From Bacteroidales bacterium (GTDB taxonomy: Bacteria; Bacteroidota; Bacteroidia; Bacteroidales; UBA932): a DNA stretch of 64,000 nucleotides. A program made the position numbers and the translations under genes. How positions within the stretch are numbered: position 1 is the stretch's first letter; each line of letters begins with the position of its first letter. The stretch is taken from NCBI GenBank assembly GCA_015060335.1, contig SUYR01000009.1, positions 22,774-86,773 on the forward strand, given 5' to 3'. The notes beneath the pieces are model-generated. The model was not told where the DNA came from and did not search any database. It saw nothing but the letters and a program-made list of their open reading frames with translations. This document shows, one piece after another, positions 54,787-63,725 of this stretch.

Positions 54787-55748
54787 ATAGGATAGTCACT
54801 CTGCTCATTGCCCTCGCCGCCCTTCTGGCCTCTGCAGGCTGTCAGCGTAAGGACCTTCTGGAGCCTCACGACCATCATAACCTGTATATCAAGGCAAAGT
54901 TCGACGACCATGGCCTCTCGCAGCTCATGTCGAACAAGAGCAGATATGCAAAGCCGGGAGAGCCAGCATCGACCAAATACATCCTTTACGAGAAGAATTC
55001 GCAGAAGGTGGCGTATAAAGGATCGTTTGATGGACTTGAAGGTGGACTCTATGCTCAGGAAGGCATCTATGACCTGCTGGTATATACTACTGACTTCAAC
55101 GAGTACGATGCAAACTTCTTCAGAGGTATGGACGTGAAAGAGACCGCCGAGACACACACACGTCAGACCCCGTTGGAAGATACACGTGCTGGAGTGCTAG
55201 AAATGTACATGGTAGAGCCGGACCCTACTTTCTCAGTACTACATGAGAATGTTGTCGTATTTCAGGCTGAGGAAGATAACGTCGTGGAAGTGGAATTTGT
55301 CCAGAAGAGTTTCAAATACTACCTGACCATCAAGGCAAAAGGGCTACAGAATATCCATACAGCGAAGATGAACATCTCCGGTATGTACACTACGGCATAC
55401 CTTACACACGAGGAACATCGAATGGATGAGGCAGGTATCCAGACAGTTGAGATGGACATCACGCGTTACGACTTAAATGACCGTACAGGTGAAGGAGAAC
55501 TCTATGGAGAATTCTGGTCATTCGGTCCTAACCAGAACGAAACAGTTGTCAACTCCATAACCCTCTACTTCATAAACGGTGATGTGATAACAATGAAACT
55601 CAAGGACCTGACCAGCCAGATCAAGACTTTGACCCGAGGCGGTGAAATCATCGTAGAAGAGAAACTTGAGATCAAGGGACCTCCAGGTGGCTTCCAGCCG
55701 GGTGTTGGTGATTGGGATGATCCAACAGATATTGAAATTATTTTATAA
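54783..55748 (+). CDS. FimB/Mfa2-type (DUF5119-like) fimbrial anchor lipoprotein
   Basis: 321 residues from ATG 54783, preceded by AGGAGG, a strong ribosome-binding site; an earlier ATG at 54747 lies inside the previous gene. Lipobox in LLASAGCQRK. The mature protein is beta-sandwich-like with NLYIKAKFDDHGL near the start, GLYAQEGIYDLLVYTTDFNEY and AKMNISGMYTTAYLTHEEH. Such lipoproteins of the Mfa2/FimB or DUF5119 type cap the base of type V fimbriae. It stands just before the first fimbrillin gene, as expected for an anchor. Confidence 0.75.
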   Translation: MNRIVTLLIALAALLASAGCQRKDLLEPHDHHNLYIKAKFDDHGLSQLMSNKSRYAKPGEPASTKYILYEKNSQKVAYKGSFDGLEGGLYAQEGIYDLLVYTTDFNEYDANFFRGMDVKETAETHTRQTPLEDTRAGVLEMYMVEPDPTFSVLHENVVVFQAEEDNVVEVEFVQKSFKYYLTIKAKGLQNIHTAKMNISGMYTTAYLTHEEHRMDEAGIQTVEMDITRYDLNDRTGEGELYGEFWSFGPNQNETVVNSITLYFINGDVITMKLKDLTSQIKTLTRGGEIIVEEKLEIKGPPGGFQPGVGDWDDPTDIEIIL

Positions 55749-55783
55749 AAACAATAATACTAACAACTTAATTTTAAAACATT

Positions 55784-56950
55784 ATGAAAAGGATTTTATT
55801 CGTAGCTTTTACAGCTACTCTTCTTGCAGCAAGCTGCCAGAAGACAGAGATCATCAATCAGGTTCCCGGTGAAGCATTGACATTCACAACAGCTATGAGT
55901 AAGCTCACAAAGAGTGTAGGTGAATCAGATGCTGATGAATCTGACGGTTTAATTAACCTTCAGGCTCAGGACTTCAAAGTCTGGGCATATTACACTTATG
56001 CTGATGATATTAACAATGTCACAGTTGGTGCCCCTTATGATGAAATGGAACATCTTGATGTGACTTATAAAGAATCAGGATGGACAACACAATTGGATTA
56101 CTATTGGCCTGGAACAAACAAGTCTTTAGATTTCTTCGCTGTCTCGACTGGACAGACTTGGGCTAAACCTGAAGAAACAGAAGATGGTAATGTTGTTACA
56201 CCAGCTGTTTCAGGTGTTTCTGTTGATATCGAAGGTCAAGGTGGAACAATTGGGGGAAGAAAGCTGACTGTCAACGGTTATAGTGTGGATAATGCAGATC
56301 CAAATGATGACCTGATGGTCGCTGAATTTGTAAGACAGCATCAGGACATGAACGGGAAGAAGGTAAGTGTTCATTTCAAACATGCTCTTGCTAAAGTTCA
56401 GTTCAGATTTACAACAAATTCAGGAAGCGACAAGATTGAAGTAAAGAGCCTTATTGTTAAAGACTTGAAAACAACTGGTACATTGACTGTTGAAGAGAAT
56501 GGTTCCCTTGTTGAATCAAATGGTAGAGTCCCTGTAAAATTAACTTGGACAGGACATGACACACCTGCTGATTTCACCGATGATTATGAAGGCAATCTTG
56601 AATTAAAGGCTCCTGTAACAGAAGGTGAAACCGTAACAAAGAATGACCAGGAATTTGCCACTTGGCTGGTTCTGCCACAAACAATCGATGAAAAGACAGT
56701 CACAATTGAATACGACATCACTTCAGCAACTGGTGTAAGAAGTTTTCAGCAGACTTTTGCTCTTACTAGACCAGCAGTTCAGGAAGTAAAAGAAGGAGAA
56801 TCAGTGCTTACTCCAGGTAAGGAAGCATTTGCAGAATGGAAAATTAATCAGGTAGTAATCTATACAATTAACCTTTCACCGAATAAGATTACATTCGACC
56901 CTAGTGTCGAGACTTGGGATGGGTCTACAAATCTTACTGACCAGAACTAA
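55784..56950 (+). CDS. Fimbrillin family protein (probable major subunit)
   Basis: 388 residues. Signal with LAASC lipobox (Cys18). The mature region has the Mfa-like arrangement: ALTFTTAMSKLTKSV near the N-terminus, VWAYYTYADD, WTTQLDYYWPGTNKSLDFFA, VHFKHALAKVQFRF and a C-terminal VVIYTINLSPNKITFDPSVETW. Lipoprotein precursors of this kind are cleaved by gingipain-like proteases before donor-strand assembly. The gene is more AT-rich and uses fewer CTC/GAG codons than the glycogen genes. The longest gap in the operon and a hairpin follow it, so it may be made in excess of later subunits. Confidence 0.82.
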   Translation: MKRILFVAFTATLLAASCQKTEIINQVPGEALTFTTAMSKLTKSVGESDADESDGLINLQAQDFKVWAYYTYADDINNVTVGAPYDEMEHLDVTYKESGWTTQLDYYWPGTNKSLDFFAVSTGQTWAKPEETEDGNVVTPAVSGVSVDIEGQGGTIGGRKLTVNGYSVDNADPNDDLMVAEFVRQHQDMNGKKVSVHFKHALAKVQFRFTTNSGSDKIEVKSLIVKDLKTTGTLTVEENGSLVESNGRVPVKLTWTGHDTPADFTDDYEGNLELKAPVTEGETVTKNDQEFATWLVLPQTIDEKTVTIEYDITSATGVRSFQQTFALTRPAVQEVKEGESVLTPGKEAFAEWKINQVVIYTINLSPNKITFDPSVETWDGSTNLTDQN

Positions 56951-56976
56951 TCCACCCCTTAAGGGATTATACTTTT

Positions 56977-57006
56977 CCCAAAGCGAGTTGAATGTCTCGC
57001 TTTGGG
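56977..57006 (+). promoter_or_regulatory. Hairpin between fimbrillin genes, possible attenuator
   Basis: CCCAAAGCGAG (56977-56987) and CTCGCTTTGGG (56996-57006) are perfect inverted repeats with an 8-nt loop, 27 nt after the stop of the first fimbrillin. No T run follows. It could reduce read-through to the accessory subunits. Confidence 0.55.
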
Positions 57007-57033
57007 AGCCAATTCAAACAGAGGAAACCAAAG

Positions 57034-58116
57034 ATGAAGAGAATACAGAACATATCAATATCCCTGACGTCACTCCTGTCCGAGTGTGGCGGGCACCAAG
57101 GCACCCCAAGAACGCTCCTTCTTGCGCTCTTTCTCCTCCTTGCCCTCACCTCGTGCCAGAAGCGTCCTCAGCCCACCACCCCAGACGACCAGAAGACCCT
57201 GATCGGATTCAGTCCTGTATCTCAATCCGCTGCGGTGAAGTCCACCACATCTCTTTCTACCATCTACAATGACTTTGGCGTCTGGGGAATAGCCAGACAA
57301 GAAGGCAACAATACTCCATACGTCCTTTGGGATAACAACCGATTGTCTCAAGTCAAACAATCATCAACCGATGCCGAGACATATGTCCCGGTAAGCAACG
57401 CCTACTGGCTCTCCGGCTACAAATACAACTTCATCGCCATTGCACCATATGAGGAAGGACTTGCCAGCACTCATTCCACACCAAACTCTAAAGACGCCTT
57501 GACATTCTCATATAACATGGAAACGAAGTACGAAAATTCAGACTACGACTTCGACCTTCTGGCTGCCGTAGCAGAAACATCGGTAGGCACACAAAAGCCA
57601 CAGCATCAAATACTTACGTTTTGGCACCTCTTTGCACAGATCAATATTACCGTAACATTTAAGGATGAGAATGGAAATGTTACAACCGGTTCTGTAGCAG
57701 AAGTTCGTTTGCATAACATTGATTCCGAAGCAAATTATATTATCTCATTCGATGAGAATAACGGACTTTATGTGAGTTGCACGTCCGAGATAGCACAGAA
57801 TTCTCAGAGGACCCTCTCATTAAAAGTGCCAGTAACATTAAACATCCTTCCTCAGGATATTACTGATTTTGAACTCTATCTGGACTACACATATGGAGAG
57901 GGAGAAACTGCTGTTTCTTACAAAAATTATAAAGTCGAACTTAACCCGAACGGAACGAATCAGACTTATTATGGCAACAATGCCAAGTTCAATTGGAATA
58001 TTAATATAGGTCCGAAAGAAACCATTTCATTTAATGTAAGCGTTGTCCCATGGACCGAAACACCTGTTCCCGATGGGGACGAAGACACGGACAACGACGA
58101 AATAGAAATAATATAA
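57034..58116 (+). CDS. Fimbrillin family protein (accessory subunit)
   Basis: 360 residues from ATG 57034. The start is uncertain: the signal peptide has a long N-terminal region (MKRIQNISISLTSLLSECGG) before the hydrophobic core TLLLALFLLLALTSC. The mature protein reads like Mfa1/FimA fimbrillins: VPVSNAYWLSGYKYNFIAIAPY, LTFWHLFAQINITVTF, and a C-terminal NWNINIGPKETISFNVSVVPW. It is placed between the probable major subunit and two further fimbrillin-type genes and would be a minor shaft or tip-adjacent subunit. The next gene begins 10 nt later. Confidence 0.75.
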   Translation: MKRIQNISISLTSLLSECGGHQGTPRTLLLALFLLLALTSCQKRPQPTTPDDQKTLIGFSPVSQSAAVKSTTSLSTIYNDFGVWGIARQEGNNTPYVLWDNNRLSQVKQSSTDAETYVPVSNAYWLSGYKYNFIAIAPYEEGLASTHSTPNSKDALTFSYNMETKYENSDYDFDLLAAVAETSVGTQKPQHQILTFWHLFAQINITVTFKDENGNVTTGSVAEVRLHNIDSEANYIISFDENNGLYVSCTSEIAQNSQRTLSLKVPVTLNILPQDITDFELYLDYTYGEGETAVSYKNYKVELNPNGTNQTYYGNNAKFNWNINIGPKETISFNVSVVPWTETPVPDGDEDTDNDEIEII

Positions 58117-58126
58117 AGACATAGTC

Positions 58127-59206
58127 ATGAAACCGATTATATATTTCATAACAGCAGCCTTGGTACTTGTGACCGGTTGCCACAAGTCGGAGACTGTCCC
58201 CTCACAGGAGCAGTACGACAGGTATATATTCTTCTCGCAGGGCATCGATACCAAGGCGTCACTGATCAACAGTGCAGCAGACATGGCAGGAAAGGAGTTT
58301 GCTGTAATCGGTTTTGAATACGACAAATCATCAGAGTGGAGCGCAGAAAAAGCGAATGCTGTTCCGAATGTATTCTATAATGATGCCGGCACAGCCAATA
58401 TACCGGTAGAGACACTCACATGTGATAGAGATGGTACCAATGCAAGTACAATAGCTGCAGAGTATTCTCCACTCCAAGGCTGGTCAAACACCAAGAAATA
58501 TTCATTCTTCGCATATTACCCGAACTCAGTTAGCAATAATTATGTAAGTCTCGTCAACCTGAGCGGTACCACATATACTCCAGGTGCACCATCGATCAAA
58601 TATACGATGACTCCTGCAGACCTGAAGGCCTCAATGGTTGATCTCATGACAGCCTCCCCACAGAAGGATCTGGATGGAAGTGACTCGGGCGTGACATCTC
58701 AAGACGTTACATTCAACTTCTCCCATCGTCTGTCATGTCTCGGACTGAAGGTCAGGAATTCATCAGATGGAGGGATTATTTTAGACGAGATTATATTTCA
58801 TATTTCTGGCATCAAATATAAAGAAATTGTAATTCCTCTTGATGGCTCAGAAGTAAGTAAAACTGCTGAAAATCCATCTATATCTGCAGATCTCGATTTT
58901 ACGTTAAGTGACGAAGAATCACAGTTGGCATTATCTGACGAACTCGTAATATCAGACAAGTTGATCCTCATCCCTCAGACCGAGAATATAACTGTAAATG
59001 TTGAGATACATTATATCCGCATACCTGTAAATGGATACGATGGATATGAAGACACATTTGTATCTCAAGCACTTGTAACACAGCTGATTGAAGGTAATAA
59101 ACATCTTGTACAGATAAATTTCACCGATTCAAAAGTTGATGTCAACCCAGTTGTTGCTACTGAAGGATGGGTGGAAATTCCATCGGTAAACGATACATTC
59201 AACTGA
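58127..59206 (+). CDS. Fimbrillin family protein (accessory subunit)
   Basis: 359 residues, lipobox in LVTGC (Cys17). YFFSQGID-like N-terminal strand, AVIGFEYDKSSEW, LQGWSNTKKYSFFAYYPNSV, FNFSHRLSCLGLKVRNSSDG and the closing KHLVQINFTDSKVDVNPVVATEGW follow the fimbrillin pattern of alternating beta-strands with a conserved His-Arg-Leu or His-Ala-Leu stretch. It overlaps no gene but is closely packed (10 and 13 nt gaps) with its neighbours, so the operon is transcribed together. Confidence 0.78.
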   Translation: MKPIIYFITAALVLVTGCHKSETVPSQEQYDRYIFFSQGIDTKASLINSAADMAGKEFAVIGFEYDKSSEWSAEKANAVPNVFYNDAGTANIPVETLTCDRDGTNASTIAAEYSPLQGWSNTKKYSFFAYYPNSVSNNYVSLVNLSGTTYTPGAPSIKYTMTPADLKASMVDLMTASPQKDLDGSDSGVTSQDVTFNFSHRLSCLGLKVRNSSDGGIILDEIIFHISGIKYKEIVIPLDGSEVSKTAENPSISADLDFTLSDEESQLALSDELVISDKLILIPQTENITVNVEIHYIRIPVNGYDGYEDTFVSQALVTQLIEGNKHLVQINFTDSKVDVNPVVATEGWVEIPSVNDTFN

Positions 59207-59219
59207 TCGATTAAAGACC

Positions 59220-62200
59220 ATGAGAAGATATTTCAGACATATACTGCTTTCACTGATTTCTGTCATTTGTACAGTATCATGCATCAAGGAACTGGACGAT
59301 CCCAATCCGGTACATGTGTCGGACACTCCGACTGTTCTTGTCCCCCGTGTCAAGAGCTTTACCAATCAATATATTACCAAGGCTGGATATACAACAGATG
59401 AGACCCAGATCTCAAGTCTTACAGTGCTCGTGTTCAATAATAATGGGCAGCTTGTGCATATTCAACAGCCAAGTAACCTATCCTCTATTGTGCTCAATAA
59501 ATCTATGCTTGACGCGCCCGGTCAGGATGTGACTGCGGCAACTATCGTGATGATAGCTAATGTTGGTCTTGATAAAATCACGGATGGAAATGGCAAAACA
59601 TTCCAGGAGATAAAAGACAACAAGCTCGATCTGACTCTCGAAGGTATGGAAAACTGCACCTTTGACTTCTCTGCAAATCCTGTAATCACCAGTATATCAG
59701 ACAATTTTACTGGCTTCCCGATGATCGGAGGTGTCAAAAATGTGAACTTATCCGCAACAAAAGAGTCGCAGAATGCCATAAGTGTTCCGCTCAAGATCCT
59801 CTATGCAAAGATCAATTTCTCCATATCCGTAGCTAATGGTACGGAGAATACAGGTACAGGCATGCAGTTCACCCTGAATGGATATTCCGTTCATAATGTG
59901 GCAAAAAAGACAGGAATGGCAATTCCGACAGAAAAAGGAGAGCCGGTCAGCGATTTTCTTGGGGAGATCATGAATGAAGATGACAAGGCTGAGAATGACG
60001 GAGCAACTGATTCTTCAGATTATACAGAATCCGGAGTTACAGGGAGCAAAACAGGAACGACGAACGTGTCAGGACAGCCAATAACATTTACCTTCTACAT
60101 CGCAGAAAGCCGCTACAATCACAACAGCGACCTTAAAGGAATCTATCCGTCTGACGATTGGCTGACAACTGATGACACAGAAGATGGTCAAGTCAAGAAC
60201 GGCGTGAAGTCTTTCTACGACGACCTTATCCAGCAATATAAACCCAAACTTGCAAACGTATCAACCGGAGAGCCCGCTGCCGGCCTGGCATCCTACGTAC
60301 TTCTTAACGGAACATATGTTGACTATCGCGGCACATCATGGAATGTAGATTACACCGTTTACCTCGGCAAAGACAACGCCCAGAACTTCCACGTAGATCG
60401 CAACTCCGAATACACCAACTACATCACCATCAAGGGCATCAGGAATAACGACAGCTACATTGACCGCGATGATGAGGGTAACATCACATCGGACCAGCAT
60501 GTCTGGATCGATCATCGAGTGAATGTCTCGACGAACGATCCATCCGGTCATGTCGCTATCACTCGTGAGACGTTGATTGACTCACATATCGAGGTGAGGC
60601 CACTGAGGGTGAGCTGGCCTGAAGGAGCATATGATGGAGTTCGTGTCTATCTGCCAACAGAAACAGACGGATCGCTGGTGAATTGGATAGGAATAGAGAG
60701 GTTTACAGGAGAAAATAACAAAGAGAGCACGACATACTGTTACAAGAATGGTAAAAGCATCGGAAAGAGAAAATATTTCACGACATCTTTGATCTCGGAA
60801 TTACAGAACAAGGATGGAGAATTTGGTGTCCGGGAGGATGAAAATAGCGGCAGGAAATATGTATATCTGTTTAATGGAGAGTGTGCATGGATATATTTTG
60901 ACGAAAACAGTTCCACAACTCAAAGAGAGGCTGAAATCGAGCTGGAATTTTATCCTGTGTCAGGAGGAAACACGAAAACCACTAAATATATCATTAAACA
61001 GTGTGGACTCCATTCGATTGAAGGCTATAAGCTTGAGTCTTACGAAGAATATCTACATACATATGATTCCGCAGACAAATATTCACTCGAAACTAATCCG
61101 ATCGACTACACTCAGCAGGGTTTGGCGTGGGACACTAAAGTAGGTGATATTTATTCAGGAACAATTGTAGTTGGAGCTGCTAATAGCACAACTTTGGCGG
61201 GCGATTATAGGTACGATTTCTACCATAAAAATGACCAACCGACTGATAATACTTATTATTCGTGGGAAGTTATCGACGGAAGATATGTCGAGCGCACTCA
61301 GAATTTTACTGGTGAGACAGGTCTTGTGTTTACGAATCGTGCTGCAGAGAAAAATTCTATAAAGCATCATGATTTAGCAACAATGCCTACAAATGCGTAT
61401 CAGTATTGTTTAAGTAAAAACAAATTTACAGTTGATGAGGATGGTAACGTGACAATGAACATACATTGGTACTTACCTGATGTTTATGAACTTCAGGAAG
61501 TATTGGGTAAGACCGATAATATAGATATTGACTTTAAGTCAGATGCTCATTATTGGTCATCTCAACCATCCTATAAAATGAGCCTTTTAGGCGAATTAGC
61601 AGGATTTGCATACGAAGTTCCTGAAAATGCAAGAGCTGTATTAAAGTCTAACATCAAGGATGTTCCACGCACTACTCAAAACAGAATTCGTTGTTTTTAT
61701 TCTGAGAAAGCTATCTCTTTGGATAAAAATGATATGGCTGACCGTACGCCAGATGGCATAGGAGGTAATTACTCTTTTGTTATGAAAGCGCATGATGCTA
61801 ATCAGGCTGGACATTATAATTATATGTTAGACCAACTTATTTCAAATACTGATACAGAGGGAAGTTATGGTTATGAAAATGCTAGTTATCTTTGGCCCAC
61901 ATTTAGTAAACCAGGAAATGACTTTGGATATCTTATAGGACTTAAGAAAGCTGATGGTACAACCGTAAATGGTTTTTCTGAGAATCCTGCTGACAAGTCT
62001 AGTTGGGAGGAAAATTTGACCGCAGGTATTTCAACAGGATATTATACTACTTTGGCTACCTTCCCTGGATTGTCAAAATACAAACTTGACAAACAGTTAA
62101 CTGCAGAAGCGTATAAACCCAACGAGACTTTGAGGACTGAAGTAAAAGTAGAAGTTGCAAAAAAAAGAAACCAAATAGAGAAATATCTTACAACACTTGA

Positions 62201-63149
62201 TAAGTTGGATGAAAAATTAAATATAGTTTTTGATTCTGGCATGAATGCCAAAAATCAACCTAAATACCGTTATTCAATTCATCAGGAAGGTAGTCAGACA
62301 AAGACAACTACAAGATATTGGGATGTACCTACTTATAAGAGAGTTTGTTTGGACCCATCTAATCCAGTTGATATAAATAAAGAATTCGATGGGATTTCAG
62401 ACAAACAAAATACTTGGAACATGGAGACAGCAAAAAATCAAGCATATGACCGTGCAAAGCAAAAAGCTCAAAATGATTATCCAAATTGTATCTATTCTTA
62501 TGGAGAACCTACCTATACAGAAAGTTATTCCGGTTTCTTGAATTCTAAAGTTCAAGTCACATGTAAAGTGAATATTAATGTCTCGAATTATTACTATGAA
62601 GATGCTGTTGGAGGCGGCTGGAATGATAATACCGCTGATGTAGATATTGAAATCCATAGCGGACTTGAACATGACGAGCTTGATATATACAGTGGTAACT
62701 CTTTCACAATTTCACTTGCCGATGCATATAAAAATGATTATGAAATAACTAAAGTCAAGATTCATTATTCCGGAGATAATTTTGTGGCATCGGGAAGAAC
62801 GGGTGCTGCAGGTGAGGATACTTATGACGTTTATGCTCGCTTTGTTGATAGCGAAATAGGACTACCTACTTCAAAAGAGTCTTACCCTGTACTGGGATCT
62901 GCTGAAACAATGCAACTCCCTGGCATGGATTATAGTGCAGACGCTGCTGTTGGCTGGCAGCAATGGAGTGGTGCTGGTAGATCATCCATAACATTTAATT
63001 TAGCAGATTATAAGATTGTTACTAATATTGGTCTATCAGGATATAATAAAGATTATCAGTATATAAATGCAAGCTCAGATTTAACGCATTACATTATCAT
63101 CGACAAAATAGAAGTGAAATGTACTAAAAAGTCAACCGCAGAACAATGA
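59220..63149 (+). CDS. Large fimbrial tip protein with FimA-type N-terminus and DUF4906-like C-terminal region
   Basis: 1309 residues, signal with Cys21 (TVSC). Residues ~30-330 resemble FimA-type fimbrillins (TQISSLTVLVFNNNGQLV, PMIGGVKNVNL, VPLKILYAKINFSISV). The middle (~340-620) includes YVLLNGTYVDYRG, and the C-terminal half has a DUF4906-type block with WYLPDVYELQEVLGK and YWSSQPSYKMSLLGELAGFAYEV. Such proteins sit last in the operon and form the adhesive tip. The 3' half, from about 61.3 kb, is clearly richer in AT and in TTA/AAT codons than the 5' half, suggesting that the tip was exchanged by recombination. Confidence 0.8.
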   Translation: MRRYFRHILLSLISVICTVSCIKELDDPNPVHVSDTPTVLVPRVKSFTNQYITKAGYTTDETQISSLTVLVFNNNGQLVHIQQPSNLSSIVLNKSMLDAPGQDVTAATIVMIANVGLDKITDGNGKTFQEIKDNKLDLTLEGMENCTFDFSANPVITSISDNFTGFPMIGGVKNVNLSATKESQNAISVPLKILYAKINFSISVANGTENTGTGMQFTLNGYSVHNVAKKTGMAIPTEKGEPVSDFLGEIMNEDDKAENDGATDSSDYTESGVTGSKTGTTNVSGQPITFTFYIAESRYNHNSDLKGIYPSDDWLTTDDTEDGQVKNGVKSFYDDLIQQYKPKLANVSTGEPAAGLASYVLLNGTYVDYRGTSWNVDYTVYLGKDNAQNFHVDRNSEYTNYITIKGIRNNDSYIDRDDEGNITSDQHVWIDHRVNVSTNDPSGHVAITRETLIDSHIEVRPLRVSWPEGAYDGVRVYLPTETDGSLVNWIGIERFTGENNKESTTYCYKNGKSIGKRKYFTTSLISELQNKDGEFGVREDENSGRKYVYLFNGECAWIYFDENSSTTQREAEIELEFYPVSGGNTKTTKYIIKQCGLHSIEGYKLESYEEYLHTYDSADKYSLETNPIDYTQQGLAWDTKVGDIYSGTIVVGAANSTTLAGDYRYDFYHKNDQPTDNTYYSWEVIDGRYVERTQNFTGETGLVFTNRAAEKNSIKHHDLATMPTNAYQYCLSKNKFTVDEDGNVTMNIHWYLPDVYELQEVLGKTDNIDIDFKSDAHYWSSQPSYKMSLLGELAGFAYEVPENARAVLKSNIKDVPRTTQNRIRCFYSEKAISLDKNDMADRTPDGIGGNYSFVMKAHDANQAGHYNYMLDQLISNTDTEGSYGYENASYLWPTFSKPGNDFGYLIGLKKADGTTVNGFSENPADKSSWEENLTAGISTGYYTTLATFPGLSKYKLDKQLTAEAYKPNETLRTEVKVEVAKKRNQIEKYLTTLDKLDEKLNIVFDSGMNAKNQPKYRYSIHQEGSQTKTTTRYWDVPTYKRVCLDPSNPVDINKEFDGISDKQNTWNMETAKNQAYDRAKQKAQNDYPNCIYSYGEPTYTESYSGFLNSKVQVTCKVNINVSNYYYEDAVGGGWNDNTADVDIEIHSGLEHDELDIYSGNSFTISLADAYKNDYEITKVKIHYSGDNFVASGRTGAAGEDTYDVYARFVDSEIGLPTSKESYPVLGSAETMQLPGMDYSADAAVGWQQWSGAGRSSITFNLADYKIVTNIGLSGYNKDYQYINASSDLTHYIIIDKIEVKCTKKSTAEQ

Positions 63150-63159
63150 AGCAAATAAG

Positions 63160-63222
63160 CAAATAATGCGTCGCATTTTCTGTCCAAACTATTGACAATC
63201 AATAGGAAGCATTTTGAGTGAA
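63160..63222 (-). repeat. Inverted copy of the TGCGACGCA-centred intergenic repeat
   Basis: On the minus strand it reads ACTCAAAATG, then TATTGATTGTCAATAGTTTG-like middle and TGCGACGCATTATTT, matching the copies at 38806-39135. It lies directly behind the tip-protein gene. Confidence 0.8.
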
Positions 63223-63279
63223 AATGCTTGGCAAATAGTAAAACACTCTAGCGTTTGCTTTTTATTGCGGGCGTCAGAC

Positions 63280-63319
63280 AGAAAAATCGATTCCTCATTA
63301 TAGGGGAATCGATTTTTCT
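63280..63319. terminator. Bidirectional terminator between the fimbrial operon and the Rpn fragment
   Basis: AGAAAAATCGATTCC and GGAATCGATTTTTCT form a perfect 15-bp stem with a 10-nt loop; A and T runs inside the arms make it usable from both sides. Confidence 0.85.
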
Positions 63320-63367
63320 ATCGTATTCTGGGTGTTGTTGGTGTTTTAATTGTCCGTCAGGATACGA

Positions 63368-63692
63368 CTACAGAGCCTTGATCTCCTCAGCACTCAATCC
63401 GGTCAGCTGACTGATCTGCTCTACCGGCAGCCCGGCAGCAAGCATCTTCTGGGCCATTTCTACAACCGCTTTTGCACGACCTTCTGCACGTCCTTCTGCA
63501 CGACCTTCTGCACGTCCTTCTGCACGTCCCTTCGCAAGTCCTTGTTCGTGGCCGAGTGCCCAGCCTATTTTCTCGGCCTCTTCTTTTGCCGTGTTGATGA
63601 TGTTGTCGTAGTCGCCCATATTCTCAAGTGATTGTTGATACTGTTGCAATTCTGCTGCCGTAAATCTACCTATTTCTACTAACAATATGCAT
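63368..63692 (-). pseudogene. Truncated Rpn-family gene, C-terminal piece
   Basis: The minus-strand frame encodes CILLVEIGRFTAAELQQYQQ, SLENMGDYDNIINTAKEEAEKIG, four-residue repeats AEGR and EQISQLTGLSAEEIKAL. It aligns with the last ~110 residues of the Rpn protein at 37665. It lacks the nuclease core and follows directly on a second copy, so it looks like a partial tandem duplication. A few in-frame residues before 63692 are not part of the family. Confidence 0.8.
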
Positions 63693-63725
63693 TTCGTCGG
63701 ATGCTTACCATCCCGCAGGATACGA

